Below are positions 9,452 to 19,092 of a stretch of DNA of 64,000 bases, one piece after another. Location: the NCBI GenBank assembly GCA_044361315.1, contig JBIKJA010000007.1, positions 144,608 through 208,607 of the forward strand, written 5' to 3'. The position numbers and the translations under genes were made by a program. This DNA is from Crocinitomix sp044361315. GTDB lineage: Bacteria; Bacteroidota; Bacteroidia; Flavobacteriales_D; Crocinitomicaceae. Below the pieces are notes generated by a model. It had not been told where the DNA came from and did not search any database. It saw only the letters and a list, made by a program, of their open reading frames with translations. The stretch's first letter is position 1; the number at the start of each line of letters is the position of its first letter.

Positions 9452-10540
9452 GTGCAAGAAAAAAGAGAATCTTCCCCAACAAATCAACCATTAAATCGAT
9501 TCGATATTTCTCCGGAAATTCATGAAAAAATGAGAAAAAACCTGTTGTATGGTTTTATGTTCGCTGTGGTGATGATTTTTGCTGGGTTGACAAGTGGATA
9601 TATTGTTTCGCAAGGGGGGGTTTTTTGGGTAAGCATTAAAATGCCAAGTGCATTTATGTACAGTACGATTGCTATTATAGCAAGTAGTATTTTTTTAGTC
9701 TTAGCCAAACGATTTACTAAAAAAGGTGATTATTCAAAAGCCAAAGGCAGTTTAGGAATTGCATTTGTTCTGGGAGCGATTTTTGGCGTATTCCAATTTC
9801 AAGGTTGGGGACAACTTACCGAAAAAGGTAGCCATTTAGCTGGGGATATTATCAATATTCATGGTCAATATGGTAAGTATTATACCTTGTTATATGATGG
9901 GAAAGAAATTTCTTACAACGATAATGTATTTTATTCAAAAGGAGAACCAATTTCTGATGAGCTAAAACAAGAAATGAAAGATTTTGCTCAAAAATTAGTA
10001 GAAGGTTCAAAATCGGAAGGACGGGTTTACAAATTAACTGGGTATGGCGCTCCATTTTCATTGCGCTATGATGGAGATCTTGTGACTTATACGAACAATA
10101 CATTACAATTAAATGGGGTGTTATTATCGGAAATTTACCACGACCGCTTGTGGCATTTTGCAAAAAATATTGTGGAGGATCGTGGAGACTTTATTATTAA
10201 AGGAAAATACGGGGAGGATTTTACCCTTTATTATGGAGGAAAACCGTTAGAATATGAAAATCGAAAATTTTATTTAGATGGTTTGCCTTTATCAGCGAAA
10301 CGATTGAATGATTTAAACTCACAACGCAATACGGCAAGCTCATACATTTACGCTTTTACCCTTGTTCATTTATTACATTGGATTGGTGGGATAATTGCTT
10401 TATTAGTAATGTTTATCAAAGGGTTACAATTAAAGTACACCCAAAACAACTTTTTAGGAATTACATTAGGATCAACTTATTGGCATTTTTTAGGCATAAT
10501 ATGGCTCTATTTATATGCTTTTTTAATTTTTATTCATTAA
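9452..10540 (+). CDS. Haem-copper oxidase subunit III-like protein with a repeat insertion
   Basis: GTG start. Residues 30-120 hold three membrane segments including MIFAGLTSGYIVSQ, and residues 295-362 hold two more with FTLVHLLHWIGGIIALLVMF and STYWHFLGIIWLYLYAFLIF, as in the shorter subunit III paralogue of Flavobacteria. Between them, about residues 138-290 form a soluble insertion built from three similar units, each with a (F/Y)(T/S)LxY(D/G)G core, then xxYxN and a (G)xx(I/L)S end. The insertion would be extracytoplasmic if the usual topology holds. Without it the protein would be about 200 residues. The family call is solid; the insertion's role is unknown. Confidence 0.8.
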   Translation: MQEKRESSPTNQPLNRFDISPEIHEKMRKNLLYGFMFAVVMIFAGLTSGYIVSQGGVFWVSIKMPSAFMYSTIAIIASSIFLVLAKRFTKKGDYSKAKGSLGIAFVLGAIFGVFQFQGWGQLTEKGSHLAGDIINIHGQYGKYYTLLYDGKEISYNDNVFYSKGEPISDELKQEMKDFAQKLVEGSKSEGRVYKLTGYGAPFSLRYDGDLVTYTNNTLQLNGVLLSEIYHDRLWHFAKNIVEDRGDFIIKGKYGEDFTLYYGGKPLEYENRKFYLDGLPLSAKRLNDLNSQRNTASSYIYAFTLVHLLHWIGGIIALLVMFIKGLQLKYTQNNFLGITLGSTYWHFLGIIWLYLYAFLIFIH

Positions 10541-10566
10541 ACTTGCACAACGAAAATTTTTGATTT

Positions 10567-11265
10567 ATGTCAGCAGCAACACATGAAATTACTCAGACAA
10601 ACGCTTGGGACGGAAAAGAATCTCCATTAAAGACGAGTTATGGAAAACTAATGATGTGGTTTTTCTTGGTTTCGGATGGTTTAACATTTGGAGGATTATT
10701 AACCGCTTTAGGTTATGCTAAATTTTCGAATCCAGAAGCAGGTTTGGCATGGCCTTCTGGAGAGGATGTATTCTTCCATTTCCCGTTTACACATGAAAGT
10801 TTGCCATTGATGTATGTTGCATTTATGACATTCATTTTGATTGTTTCTTCAGTTACCATGGTACTTGCTGTTGAAGCTGGTCACCGAATGGATAAACGAG
10901 GTGTAATTAAATGGTTATTATGGACAGTTTTAGGTGGTGCTATTTTCTTGGGATCACAAGTTTGGGAATGGGCTACTTTTATTGCTGGACCAGACGGTAA
11001 CATCTCGACTTGGGTTGACAACGCAACTTTGGCACACAATCCGTATGGCCCAACTTTATACGCTGATTTCTTTTTCTTTATTACTGGGTTTCACGGATTC
11101 CACGTTTTTACGGGGGTTCTATTTAACAGCCTTGTATTAAGAAACGTAATTAGAGGCGTTTACCACGAAAGAGGACACTACGAAATGGTTGAAAAAGTTG
11201 GACTTTATTGGCACTTTGTGGATTTAGTTTGGGTGTTTGTATTCACCTTTTACTACCTTGTTTAA
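10567..11265 (+). CDS. ctaE: Cytochrome c oxidase subunit III
   Basis: Second subunit III gene of the cluster, 232 residues. It has the typical start SYGKLMMWFFLVSDGLTFGG, several membrane spans, SQVWEWATFI, the conserved FFFITGFHGFHVFTG segment and the closing YWHFVDLVWVFVFTFYYLV. Subunit III helps stabilise the catalytic subunit I and proton uptake. Subunits I and II are not in this window. It lies 26 nt after the preceding subunit III-like gene. Confidence 0.93.
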   Translation: MSAATHEITQTNAWDGKESPLKTSYGKLMMWFFLVSDGLTFGGLLTALGYAKFSNPEAGLAWPSGEDVFFHFPFTHESLPLMYVAFMTFILIVSSVTMVLAVEAGHRMDKRGVIKWLLWTVLGGAIFLGSQVWEWATFIAGPDGNISTWVDNATLAHNPYGPTLYADFFFFITGFHGFHVFTGVLFNSLVLRNVIRGVYHERGHYEMVEKVGLYWHFVDLVWVFVFTFYYLV

Positions 11266-11308
11266 TTAATTGATCCGATTGTTTAACACACGATAAAAAC
11301 AAATAGTT

Positions 11309-11683
11309 ATGTTAAGAGACGATATTATTGAATACTCATTACACGCTCACCATTCAGAAGAAGAAGGTAGAAAAGTTAGAAGAAAAATTTGGATGGTTAC
11401 TGCCATTCTTTCTTTGATCACACTTGTGGAAGTTGTGGTTGGGGTGTTTTTCCCAAAAGATCAAGTTACAGGAATTACTTGGGAAATTATTAAATACAGC
11501 TATATTGTTTTAACTTTGGTTAAAGCTGGTTACATTGTGTTGATTTTTATGCACTTAGGTGATGAGAAAAAATCGCTAAAATACATGGTTTTGGTGCCTT
11601 ATATCATTTTTATTTTGTATTTACTTTTCATTATTTTAGTAGAAGCAGCCTATATTGGTGACGGATGGAATACCATGCACTAA
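11309..11683 (+). CDS. Prokaryotic cytochrome c oxidase subunit IV family protein
   Basis: 124 residues with three hydrophobic segments; the central one includes YSYIVLTLVKAGYIVLIFMH, the hallmark of the small subunit IV (CtaF/CyoD-like) family. The N-terminus is charged and histidine-rich (HAHHSEEE). It is placed between subunit III and a SCO-like gene in the oxidase operon, as in other Flavobacteriales. Confidence 0.87.
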   Translation: MLRDDIIEYSLHAHHSEEEGRKVRRKIWMVTAILSLITLVEVVVGVFFPKDQVTGITWEIIKYSYIVLTLVKAGYIVLIFMHLGDEKKSLKYMVLVPYIIFILYLLFIILVEAAYIGDGWNTMH

Positions 11684-11721
11684 TCAGCATTGATTGGCGC
11701 TAGACAAATTTTAAATTAATT

Positions 11722-12435
11722 ATGCCCAGCACAAAACGAATTTTGCTTGTTTTGCTTGTTGTTTTAGGTCCAGGTGCGATCATTTATTTCATCTCGAAAA
11801 CAGTTAGTAATCATTTTATTGAATTACCATATTTGGGGTATTCCTACACCCTAGATGCGCAAGGAAATAAAATAGATTCTGTGGCCTATTCTGTTCCCGA
11901 CTTTCAATTAAACAAATTTGATGGAACACCAATTAATCGCGAAACGATTCGTGGGAAATTTATAGTTCTAACAACCATACAAAATGATTGCCCAGACCTT
12001 GATTCGTGTGGACTAAATGTTTATCATTTTAATGAGATTTTCTTTCATAAATTAGAGAAGAACCAAGATAACTATGGCAATGTGCGGGTTTTATCCATCT
12101 TAACTGATGTAAACGGAAACCCAACAACCGAAATTAGCAGTCGATTAAAGGATGAAATGGCCGAATACACTAAATCAGGCATTTGGTGGATGGCTACTGG
12201 CGATGTGACCCCGTTTTATAATTTTAATTATTACGGGAAAAAATTCATAGATCATGCAGCAGCACCCGAAGAAAATGAAATTGGTAAAAAAGCTTTTACC
12301 AATAGTTTGGTGTTGATTGATGATAAAGGTTTTATTCGCGGGGTAACTGGTGCAAAAACAGATACCCATATTCGCAACTTTTTTGACATGTTAAAATTGT
12401 TGAAAAAAGAGGAATTTGACGCCAAACGGAACTAA
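11722..12435 (+). CDS. SCO1/SenC-like thioredoxin-fold protein with altered copper-site residues
   Basis: An N-terminal membrane anchor (residues 6-28) is followed by a thioredoxin-like SCO domain that starts at VPDFQLNKFDGTPINRETIRGKF. SCO proteins usually bind copper with a CxxxC motif and a distal histidine for assembly of the oxidase CuA site. Here the cysteines are C90 and C96 (C-x5-C in NDCPDLDSCG), and where the second SCO of this window has LHSEHFVLVD, this one has FTNSLVLIDDKG without histidine. It may have a redox or structural role in oxidase assembly, or bind copper differently. Last gene of the oxidase operon. Confidence 0.83.
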   Translation: MPSTKRILLVLLVVLGPGAIIYFISKTVSNHFIELPYLGYSYTLDAQGNKIDSVAYSVPDFQLNKFDGTPINRETIRGKFIVLTTIQNDCPDLDSCGLNVYHFNEIFFHKLEKNQDNYGNVRVLSILTDVNGNPTTEISSRLKDEMAEYTKSGIWWMATGDVTPFYNFNYYGKKFIDHAAAPEENEIGKKAFTNSLVLIDDKGFIRGVTGAKTDTHIRNFFDMLKLLKKEEFDAKRN

Positions 12436-12564
12436 TCTAAATTTCTATTTTGGAAATATTTTTTTGATTTATTGAGTCAATATTTCACTCGTTTGCGTGA
12501 GGGATTTGTTCGAAAGATAATTGATTTTCATAAGTTCTCATGAATTCACTGCGCTCATTTGTAG

Positions 12565-12623
12565 GCATTGTTTAAGCTCTTATTGTCCGCTTGCGGCAAT
12601 AAAGCGAGGCCGAAAAGCCCGAC
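12565..12623 (+). repeat. Structured intergenic repeat, copy 1
   Basis: Sequence GCATTGTTTAAGCTC, then a hairpin (ATTG-T-CCGC, TT loop, GCGG-CAAT), then AAAGCGAG and CGAAAAGCCCGAC. It matches copy 2 at 14121-14233, with compensating changes in the stem. No T-run follows, so it is not an ordinary terminator. It occupies the 342-base gap between the SCO-like gene and phoH; the rest of that gap shows nothing I can name. Confidence 0.75.
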
Positions 12624-12777
12624 ACTCCCATTTTACATGAACGAAAATTAAGTGAATGAAAAATTGGTGTGACACGCCCGCCTCTAAAAAACATTCAACC
12701 GTTAATAACTCTTGATGAATCTTTGTTTTTTCGGTGGTAAATCCAAGTACTTTAATACAGCAAATAAACTACGCAAA

Positions 12778-14109
12778 ATGGCTAAAAGCTCAATCAAAAA
12801 AATTTTTGTGCTCGATACTTCGGTACTACTTTTCGATCATGGATCGATTAAGAATTTTAAAACGCATGATGTTGCAATTCCGATTACGGTATTGGAAGAG
12901 CTTGATAATTTTAAGGTTGGTAACGACACGAAAAATTTTCAAGCACGAGAAATTATTCGCCTCTTGGACAAACTTGCCGAATCAGGTTTAAACGATTGGG
13001 TGAGTTTGGGAAAAGGCAGAGGGAAATTGAAAATTGTAATGGCCAATGTGGTAAATGGGCGCGATGCCGAAGCTTTATATGGTAGCGGTAAAAACGACCA
13101 TAAAATCATAAACGCCGCCATTACCCTGGCTGACGCGAATTTGGACAAAAAGGTAGTCTTAGTAACAAAAGACATCAACCTTCGTTTAAAAGCCAAAGGA
13201 ATTGGTTTATTGTCTGAAGATTATGAAACAGGAAAAGTAAAAGATATTGAGAAATTCTCAGAAGGATTCCCTGTAATTGAAGGAATTGATTCGAAACGAA
13301 TTGCGGACATATACAAAAAAGGAAGTATTGATGCCGAAGGAATTTTGGGAAATCTGGAATTAGCAAATGGTTACTATATCCTTAAAAATGGCACCAGCGA
13401 ATCTGTATTAAGTCGATTTAATAAACGATTGAATTTAATTGAACGGGTTGATAAGGAGTATGTGTACAATATTAAGCCACGAAATGCCGAACAAGCTTTT
13501 GCGGTAAATGCCTTGCTTAATCCGGACATTAAATTGGTTTGTTTGCAAGGTGTTGCGGGAACTGGTAAAACCCTTTTGGCATTGGCATCTGCCTTGGAGC
13601 AAAGACATTTGTACAACCAAATTATTTTGGCGCGTCCAATTATTCCATTAAGTAACCGTGATATTGGATTTTTACCAGGTACCGCCGAAGATAAAATTTC
13701 GCCGTATATGCAGCCTTTGTGGGACAATTTGAAATTTATAAAAAATCAATTTAAAGCCAGCGAAAAAAAATATAAAGTATTGGAAGAAATGGAAGAAAAC
13801 GGTGAACTTTCCATTACTGCCCTTGCATTTATTCGCGGTAGGAGTTTATCGAATGTGATGTTTATTATTGACGAAGCCCAAAATTTGAGTCCACATGAAG
13901 TAAAAACCATTATTACCCGTGCAGGCGAAGGGACTAAAATTGTGTTTACAGGAGATATTAAACAAATTGACACCCCCTACATGGATGAAGAAAGTAATGG
14001 ACTGACCTATGTGATAGATCGATTAAAAGGCCACGAACTTTTTGCCCATGTTAAATTAGAGAAAGGCGAACGTTCTGAATTGGCAAATTTGGCGAATGAT
14101 TTATTGTAA
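12778..14109 (+). CDS. PhoH-family ATPase with N-terminal PIN domain
   Basis: About residues 8-150 form a PIN ribonuclease-like domain (FVLDTSVLLFDH, ITVLEELDNFK, VTKDINLRLKA). The second half is the PhoH ATPase with Walker A GVAGTGKT, Walker B FIIDEAQNL and the TGDIKQID segment. Such PIN-PhoH fusions are thought to be RNA helicase/nuclease proteins of RNA metabolism; the exact substrate is not known from sequence. I chose the ATG at 12778 because the domain starts right there; the frame runs up to 12712. Structured repeats lie on both sides of the gene. Confidence 0.9.
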   Translation: MAKSSIKKIFVLDTSVLLFDHGSIKNFKTHDVAIPITVLEELDNFKVGNDTKNFQAREIIRLLDKLAESGLNDWVSLGKGRGKLKIVMANVVNGRDAEALYGSGKNDHKIINAAITLADANLDKKVVLVTKDINLRLKAKGIGLLSEDYETGKVKDIEKFSEGFPVIEGIDSKRIADIYKKGSIDAEGILGNLELANGYYILKNGTSESVLSRFNKRLNLIERVDKEYVYNIKPRNAEQAFAVNALLNPDIKLVCLQGVAGTGKTLLALASALEQRHLYNQIILARPIIPLSNRDIGFLPGTAEDKISPYMQPLWDNLKFIKNQFKASEKKYKVLEEMEENGELSITALAFIRGRSLSNVMFIIDEAQNLSPHEVKTIITRAGEGTKIVFTGDIKQIDTPYMDEESNGLTYVIDRLKGHELFAHVKLEKGERSELANLANDLL

Positions 14110-14120
14110 TTTACTGTAGT

Positions 14121-14233
14121 CGCAAAAGGGATTGGAAGCATTGTTTGAGCTCTTATTGTCCTTTTAAGGCAATAAAGCGAGTGCGGAAAGCCCGATTGTT
14201 TGTTACTGGAGCGAAGCGGAAAGCAACAAACAA
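14121..14233 (+). repeat. Structured intergenic repeat, copy 2
   Basis: Begins CGCAAAAGGGAT (14121-14132), continues to GAGCTC (14147-14152), then the hairpin ATTG-T-CCTT, TT loop, AAGG-CAAT, then AAAGCGAG and CGGAAAGCCCGA. An extra outer hairpin follows with 9-bp arms TTGTTTGTT (14196-14204) and AACAAACAA (14225-14233). It lies 11 nt after the phoH stop. Confidence 0.75.
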
Positions 14234-14376
14234 TTTGCCCAAAATAACTTGATAAACAGGTTAGAGGGATTAATGACACCTATAATTTCAGCGGTTTTAT
14301 CGGATGGATATCGATTTGAATGTTGGAAAAGGAGTGAAAAAAACTATCTTTACAGCGAATTGAAAAACGGAATAAT

Positions 14377-15660
14377 ATGTCGAAAAATTTCATTGCTGAA
14401 TTAAGATGGAGGGGGATGCTACAGGATTGTATGCCCGGAACGGAAGAATTATTGGAAAAAGGAATTGTGACAGGTTATTGTGGTTTTGACCCTACGGCGG
14501 ATTCGTTGCACGCGGGAAATTTGATTCCGATTATGATGTTAAAGCACCTTCAACGGGCTGGTCATCGGCCAATTGCTTTAGTTGGTGGTGCTACAGGGAT
14601 GGTGGGTGATCCGTCAGGAAAATCGGATGAGCGGAATTTATTGGACGAGGGTACTTTGGCAAAAAACATTGAAGGAGTGAAGGGTGTTTTAGCACGTTTT
14701 TTGGATTTTAATGATTCGGAAACGGGGGCTATTTTAGTGAATAATTACGATTGGATGAAGGATTTTAGTTTCCTGAATTTTATTAGGGATGTTGGGAAAC
14801 ACTTGACGATTAATTATATGAGCGCAAAAGATTCGGTGAAAAACCGAATTGAAACGGGGATGTCGTTCACCGAATTTTCGTACCAATTATTGCAGGGATA
14901 TGATTTTTTGCATTTATACCGTGCGATGGGTTGCCAAATTCAGATGGGAGGTAGCGACCAATGGGGGAATATTACCACAGGCACTGAGTTGATTCGGAGA
15001 ATTGGTGGAGGAGAAGGTTTTGCGGTTACTTGTCCGTTAATGACAAAGGCCGATGGTACCAAATTTGGGAAAACTGCAGGTGGTGCCATTTGGTTGGATG
15101 CTAAACGAACATCGCCTTTTGCTTTTTACCAGTTTTGGTTAAATGCTTCTGATGAGGATGCTCCAAAGTATATTCGAACGTTTACATTTTTATCGCAAGA
15201 TGAAATTGAAAATTGTGTAAAGGAACATAGTGTTGATCCTGGTGCCCGAATTTTACAGAAAAAATTGGCAGAAGAGATTACACGAATGGTACATGGCGAT
15301 CAATTGGTGGCGAGTGCGATAAAAACTTCGGCAATTTTGTTCAATAAAAATTCGACGATTGGCGACATGAACGAATTGAGTGAACAGGATATTTTGGATG
15401 GTTTGGAGGGTGTACCAACCACGCGAATTGGTTTAGAGGTGATTGAAAATGGTTTGGGCGTGATTGATGCCTTGGCGGCCAAAGGTGGTTTTTTACCATC
15501 GAACGGTGAAGCGAGACGTGCTTTACAACAAAATGCAGTATCTGTAAACAAGGTAAAGGTTGGCGAGAATTTTGTATTACATAAACATGATTTGATAAAG
15601 GGTAAATTTGTAATTTTAGGAAAAGGCAAAAAAGATAATTATTTATTGATTGTGGAGTAA
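14377..15660 (+). CDS. tyrS: Tyrosyl-tRNA synthetase
   Basis: Class I aminoacyl-tRNA synthetase of bacterial TyrS type, 427 residues. The HIGH-like motif is HAGNLIP in GFDPTADSLHAGNLIP, the tyrosine site includes QLLQGYDFLHL and GGSDQWGNITTG, and the KMSKS equivalent is KFGKT. The C-terminal part is an S4-like RNA-binding domain (about residues 355-427). It catalyses attachment of tyrosine to tRNA-Tyr. Confidence 0.97.
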   Translation: MSKNFIAELRWRGMLQDCMPGTEELLEKGIVTGYCGFDPTADSLHAGNLIPIMMLKHLQRAGHRPIALVGGATGMVGDPSGKSDERNLLDEGTLAKNIEGVKGVLARFLDFNDSETGAILVNNYDWMKDFSFLNFIRDVGKHLTINYMSAKDSVKNRIETGMSFTEFSYQLLQGYDFLHLYRAMGCQIQMGGSDQWGNITTGTELIRRIGGGEGFAVTCPLMTKADGTKFGKTAGGAIWLDAKRTSPFAFYQFWLNASDEDAPKYIRTFTFLSQDEIENCVKEHSVDPGARILQKKLAEEITRMVHGDQLVASAIKTSAILFNKNSTIGDMNELSEQDILDGLEGVPTTRIGLEVIENGLGVIDALAAKGGFLPSNGEARRALQQNAVSVNKVKVGENFVLHKHDLIKGKFVILGKGKKDNYLLIVE

Positions 15661-15684
15661 GGGGTGATTTTAAAAAATGAACAA

Positions 15685-16101
15685 ATGAAATATTTTTTAA
15701 TTATTGTTGGGTTAGTTTTATTGGTTTCTTGTAAATCGTATGAAATTGTACAATACGAATACCGTTCAACCACTATGATGGGAACTAGAACAGTAACGAT
15801 TACTAAAGATTCGGTGGTTTCGAATTATAGCGGGCGAATGGAATCGAACAGAATTGTGCGCACTACTGCGCCAGAAGAATGGGCAGAATTACAACTAAGT
15901 GTTGAAAAGGTAAATTTGAAAACACTAGCTGATTTACCATCGCCGACAAACAGACGACAAACGGATGCAGCACCGTTTGGATCGGTAAGTTTGACTACGA
16001 AAGACAGTACCTACGTATCTGGTGGTTTTGATGGGTATAATGCGGACCCAAGTTTAACGCCATTGATGACGATTATTCAACGGATTGCGAATGCGATGTA
16101 G
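15685..16101 (+). CDS. Hypothetical lipoprotein
   Basis: 138 residues. A short signal peptide ends in a lipobox (LLVSC), so it is probably a lipoprotein. The rest is beta-rich with no family I recognise; it contains APFGSVSLTTKDSTYVSGGFDG. I chose the ATG at 15685 because it gives a normal signal peptide; a GTG at 15664 adds seven residues. It starts 25 nt after tyrS and is probably co-transcribed with it. Confidence 0.7.
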   Translation: MKYFLIIVGLVLLVSCKSYEIVQYEYRSTTMMGTRTVTITKDSVVSNYSGRMESNRIVRTTAPEEWAELQLSVEKVNLKTLADLPSPTNRRQTDAAPFGSVSLTTKDSTYVSGGFDGYNADPSLTPLMTIIQRIANAM

Positions 16102-16251
16102 GGATTCTCCCTTTTTTACGTATTATTTTTTTCTGGCTCACGCGACGTTGTTTTTTGGCTCAAAAATTGGTTGATTTGAGCTAGAAATAATCGTTTTGTG
16201 AGCTATATTTTTGATTTGTCATATTTCAATCAAATTTAGCTAAAAAGCAAC

Positions 16252-16290
16252 AATCGTTAAAACTTGTAATTTTTGCAAGTTTTAACGATT
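16252..16290. terminator. Inverted repeat between convergent genes
   Basis: 15-bp perfect stem (16252-16266 with 16276-16290) and a 9-nt loop. On the minus strand a T-rich stretch follows it, so it may serve as the mutS terminator and possibly as a bidirectional one. No strong T-run is seen on the plus strand. Confidence 0.55.
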
Positions 16291-16351
16291 TAATCAAAAT
16301 TTATTTGGCTTGGTTTGAAAAGATGGCGAAAAATTCAAGTGATTTTTTCAG

Positions 16352-18970
16352 CTATCCCCCAACATATTTTTTAATTTCATTGAGTTTCATCAAAGCTTCG
16401 ACCGGGGTCAGGGTGTTGATGTCAATATTTTTTATTTCCTCCTTAATTTGCATTAAAACAGGGTCATCTAATTGGAAAAAACTCAGTTGCATGGCCGATT
16501 CGGTGGCAATCGTTTTCATTTCTTCTTTTAAATCGCCCGAATGATTTTTTTCTAATTGCACTAGAATTTGATCGGCTCGCGACAGCACTTCTTTTGGCAT
16601 TCCCGCCATTTTTGCCACGTGAATCCCAAAACTATGTGCGCTACCACCTGGAACTAATTTTCGCATAAAATGAATTTTATTACCCGCTTCTTTGACCGAA
16701 ACATTAAAATTTTTAATGCGTGGAAAGGACGATGTCATTTCATTAAGTTCGTGATAATGCGTAGCAAATAAAGTTTTAGGATGCGCCAATTTATTTTGAT
16801 GCAAGTATTCCGTAATCGACCAAGCGATTGAAATTCCATCATATGTAGAGGTTCCTCGTCCAATTTCATCCAAAATGATGAGGCTGCGTTCGGAAAGATT
16901 ATTTAGAATACTAGCTGTTTCATTCATTTCCACCATAAAAGTAGATTCGCCAGACGAAATATTATCGGACGCTCCAACGCGCGTAAAAATCTTATCGACA
17001 ATTCCGAGTACAGCCTTGGCAGCAGGAACAAAACTGCCCATTTGCGCCATGAGACTTATGATGGCCGTTTGCCGTAACAATGCAGATTTACCAGACATAT
17101 TCGGTCCAGTAATCATAATTATTTGTTGCGTTTCATTGTCCAAATAAACGTCATTAGCAATAAACGGCACATCAATTGGCAATTGATTTTCAATGACTGG
17201 GTGGCGACCATCTTTAATATCAATGGTCAAAGAGTCATTCATTTCTGGACACGAATAATTATTTGCTATTGCCACTTTTGCGAACGCGTGGAGACAATCC
17301 AATTTTGCCAATTGTGCTGCATTATGCTGGATAGGGGTGATAAAATCCGCCATGGCATAAATCAAATCAGTGAATAGTGAAGATTCTAATTTGTAAATTT
17401 TTTCTTCGGCGCCTAAAATTTTTGCTTCGTATTCTTTTAATTCTTCGGTGATATACCTTTCGGCGTTTACTAATGTTTGTTTTCGAACCCAATTATCGGG
17501 TACTTTTTCTTTGTGTGAATTTCTAACCTCGATAAAATAGCCAAAGACATTGTTAAAATCAATTTTGATACTGGTAATACCTGTTCGCTCCACCTCACGT
17601 TCGCGCATTTGATCGAGGTAGGTTCTGCCTGAATTCAAAATCAATCGCAGTTCGTCTAATTCGGGATTTACTCCACCGGCAATTACTTGTCCTTTTCCAA
17701 TCGCAATAGCTGGCTCTTCTTCGAGCTCATTTTGAATGCGTTCACGCAAAGCTTGACAGGTATTTAAATGCGCAGATAATAAATTAAGCGATTTTTCGTC
17801 CGCAGTTGCACATGCTTCTTTAATTGGTTCGATGGCTTGCAACGCACGTTTTAATTGAATAATTTCTTTCGGATTGATGCGTGTGGTAGCAACTTTAGAG
17901 ATGATCCGTTCTAAATCACCAATTTCTTTAAGTTGGACTTCGATTATTTCTTTAAAATGTGGCTGAGCGATTAAATAAGTTACAATTTGATGCCGTTCGC
18001 GAATAGGACCAAGATCTTTCAAGGGTAAAACCATCCATCTTTTCATCAACCTTCCACCTGGCGGGGTTAAGGTTTGATCCAAAATTTGAATGAGAGTAAC
18101 GGCACCTTCGTTATGAGAATAAATCAGCTCTAAATTACGAATGGTAAACCGATCGAGCCATACGTATTTATCTTCTTCCAAACGAGAAATGGTGGTAATG
18201 TGTCCGACACGGTCGTGTTGCGTTTGTGATAGGTAATACAAAACTGCGCCTGCGGCTATTATGGCCAATTCGAGGTTTTCGACACCAAACCCTTTTAAAG
18301 ATTTTACCTCAAACTGTTTTTCCAAACTTTCGCGCCCATATTCTTTTGTAAATACCCAATCCTCTAACTTAAAGGTGTAAAACTTATCGCTAAAGTGCTC
18401 AAAATATATTTTTTGTTTTCCTTTTTGAAATAAGATTTCTTTTGGTGAAAAACTTTGGATTAACTTATCGATATAATCAAAACCTCCCTCGGCAACTAAA
18501 AATTCACCTGTAGAAACATCAATAAAAGCAACTCCGGCGTTAGCACCATCAAAATGGATGGCGGCTAAGAAATTATTTTCGGTGCCATTTAATACTTTGT
18601 CATTGTAAGAAACGCCCGGAGTGACCAACTCAGTAACACCGCGTTTTACAATGGTTTTGGTCATTTTAGGATCCTCTAATTGATCGCAAATGGCCACGCG
18701 CAAGCCCGCCCGCACTAATTTTGGCAAATAAGTATCCAACGAATGATGCGGAAAACCTGCCAATTCAATTTCAGAAGGGCTGTCTTTTCCGCGCTTAGTT
18801 AGAATTATATTTAAGATATTCGAAGCACGAATGGCATCTTGTCCAAAAGTTTCGTAAAAATCGCCTACGCGAAACAACAACAAAGCATCCGGATACTTTG
18901 ATTTTATTTGATTGTATTGTTTCATCAACGGCGTTTCCGTTGTGTTTTCTGTTGTTGTTTTCTTAGACAC
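16352..18970 (-). CDS. mutS: DNA mismatch repair protein MutS
   Basis: Recognises mismatched and looped DNA and starts methyl-independent mismatch repair. The mismatch-wedge Phe-x-Glu is in GDFYETF near the N-terminus, the connector, lever and clamp regions follow, and the ATPase has Walker A GPNMSGKS at about residue 622, the SSGESTFMVEM segment, Walker B SLIILDEIGRGTSTYDG and the ATHYHEL motif. Length of 872 residues is typical for MutS1. It stands alone on the minus strand, without mutL next to it. Confidence 0.98.
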   Translation of the reverse strand: MSKKTTTENTTETPLMKQYNQIKSKYPDALLLFRVGDFYETFGQDAIRASNILNIILTKRGKDSPSEIELAGFPHHSLDTYLPKLVRAGLRVAICDQLEDPKMTKTIVKRGVTELVTPGVSYNDKVLNGTENNFLAAIHFDGANAGVAFIDVSTGEFLVAEGGFDYIDKLIQSFSPKEILFQKGKQKIYFEHFSDKFYTFKLEDWVFTKEYGRESLEKQFEVKSLKGFGVENLELAIIAAGAVLYYLSQTQHDRVGHITTISRLEEDKYVWLDRFTIRNLELIYSHNEGAVTLIQILDQTLTPPGGRLMKRWMVLPLKDLGPIRERHQIVTYLIAQPHFKEIIEVQLKEIGDLERIISKVATTRINPKEIIQLKRALQAIEPIKEACATADEKSLNLLSAHLNTCQALRERIQNELEEEPAIAIGKGQVIAGGVNPELDELRLILNSGRTYLDQMREREVERTGITSIKIDFNNVFGYFIEVRNSHKEKVPDNWVRKQTLVNAERYITEELKEYEAKILGAEEKIYKLESSLFTDLIYAMADFITPIQHNAAQLAKLDCLHAFAKVAIANNYSCPEMNDSLTIDIKDGRHPVIENQLPIDVPFIANDVYLDNETQQIIMITGPNMSGKSALLRQTAIISLMAQMGSFVPAAKAVLGIVDKIFTRVGASDNISSGESTFMVEMNETASILNNLSERSLIILDEIGRGTSTYDGISIAWSITEYLHQNKLAHPKTLFATHYHELNEMTSSFPRIKNFNVSVKEAGNKIHFMRKLVPGGSAHSFGIHVAKMAGMPKEVLSRADQILVQLEKNHSGDLKEEMKTIATESAMQLSFFQLDDPVLMQIKEEIKNIDINTLTPVEALMKLNEIKKYVGG

Positions 18971-19092
18971 TCTACTACTTATTTGGAAGAACGAATATAT
19001 TAATTACCTATTAGATTTTCATCCGTTTTTTGGGTCATTTATCAATAATTGTTAACACTTTGCTAATCTGCAGCCATCTGAATTTTAAGCAT

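Noticed and set aside
13374..13727. Antisense frames within phoH
   Set aside because: They overlap conserved PhoH motifs completely and have no independent support.
16140..16250. Possible small RNA between the lipoprotein gene and mutS
   Set aside because: Only AT-rich sequence and one hairpin are visible, without a promoter match.
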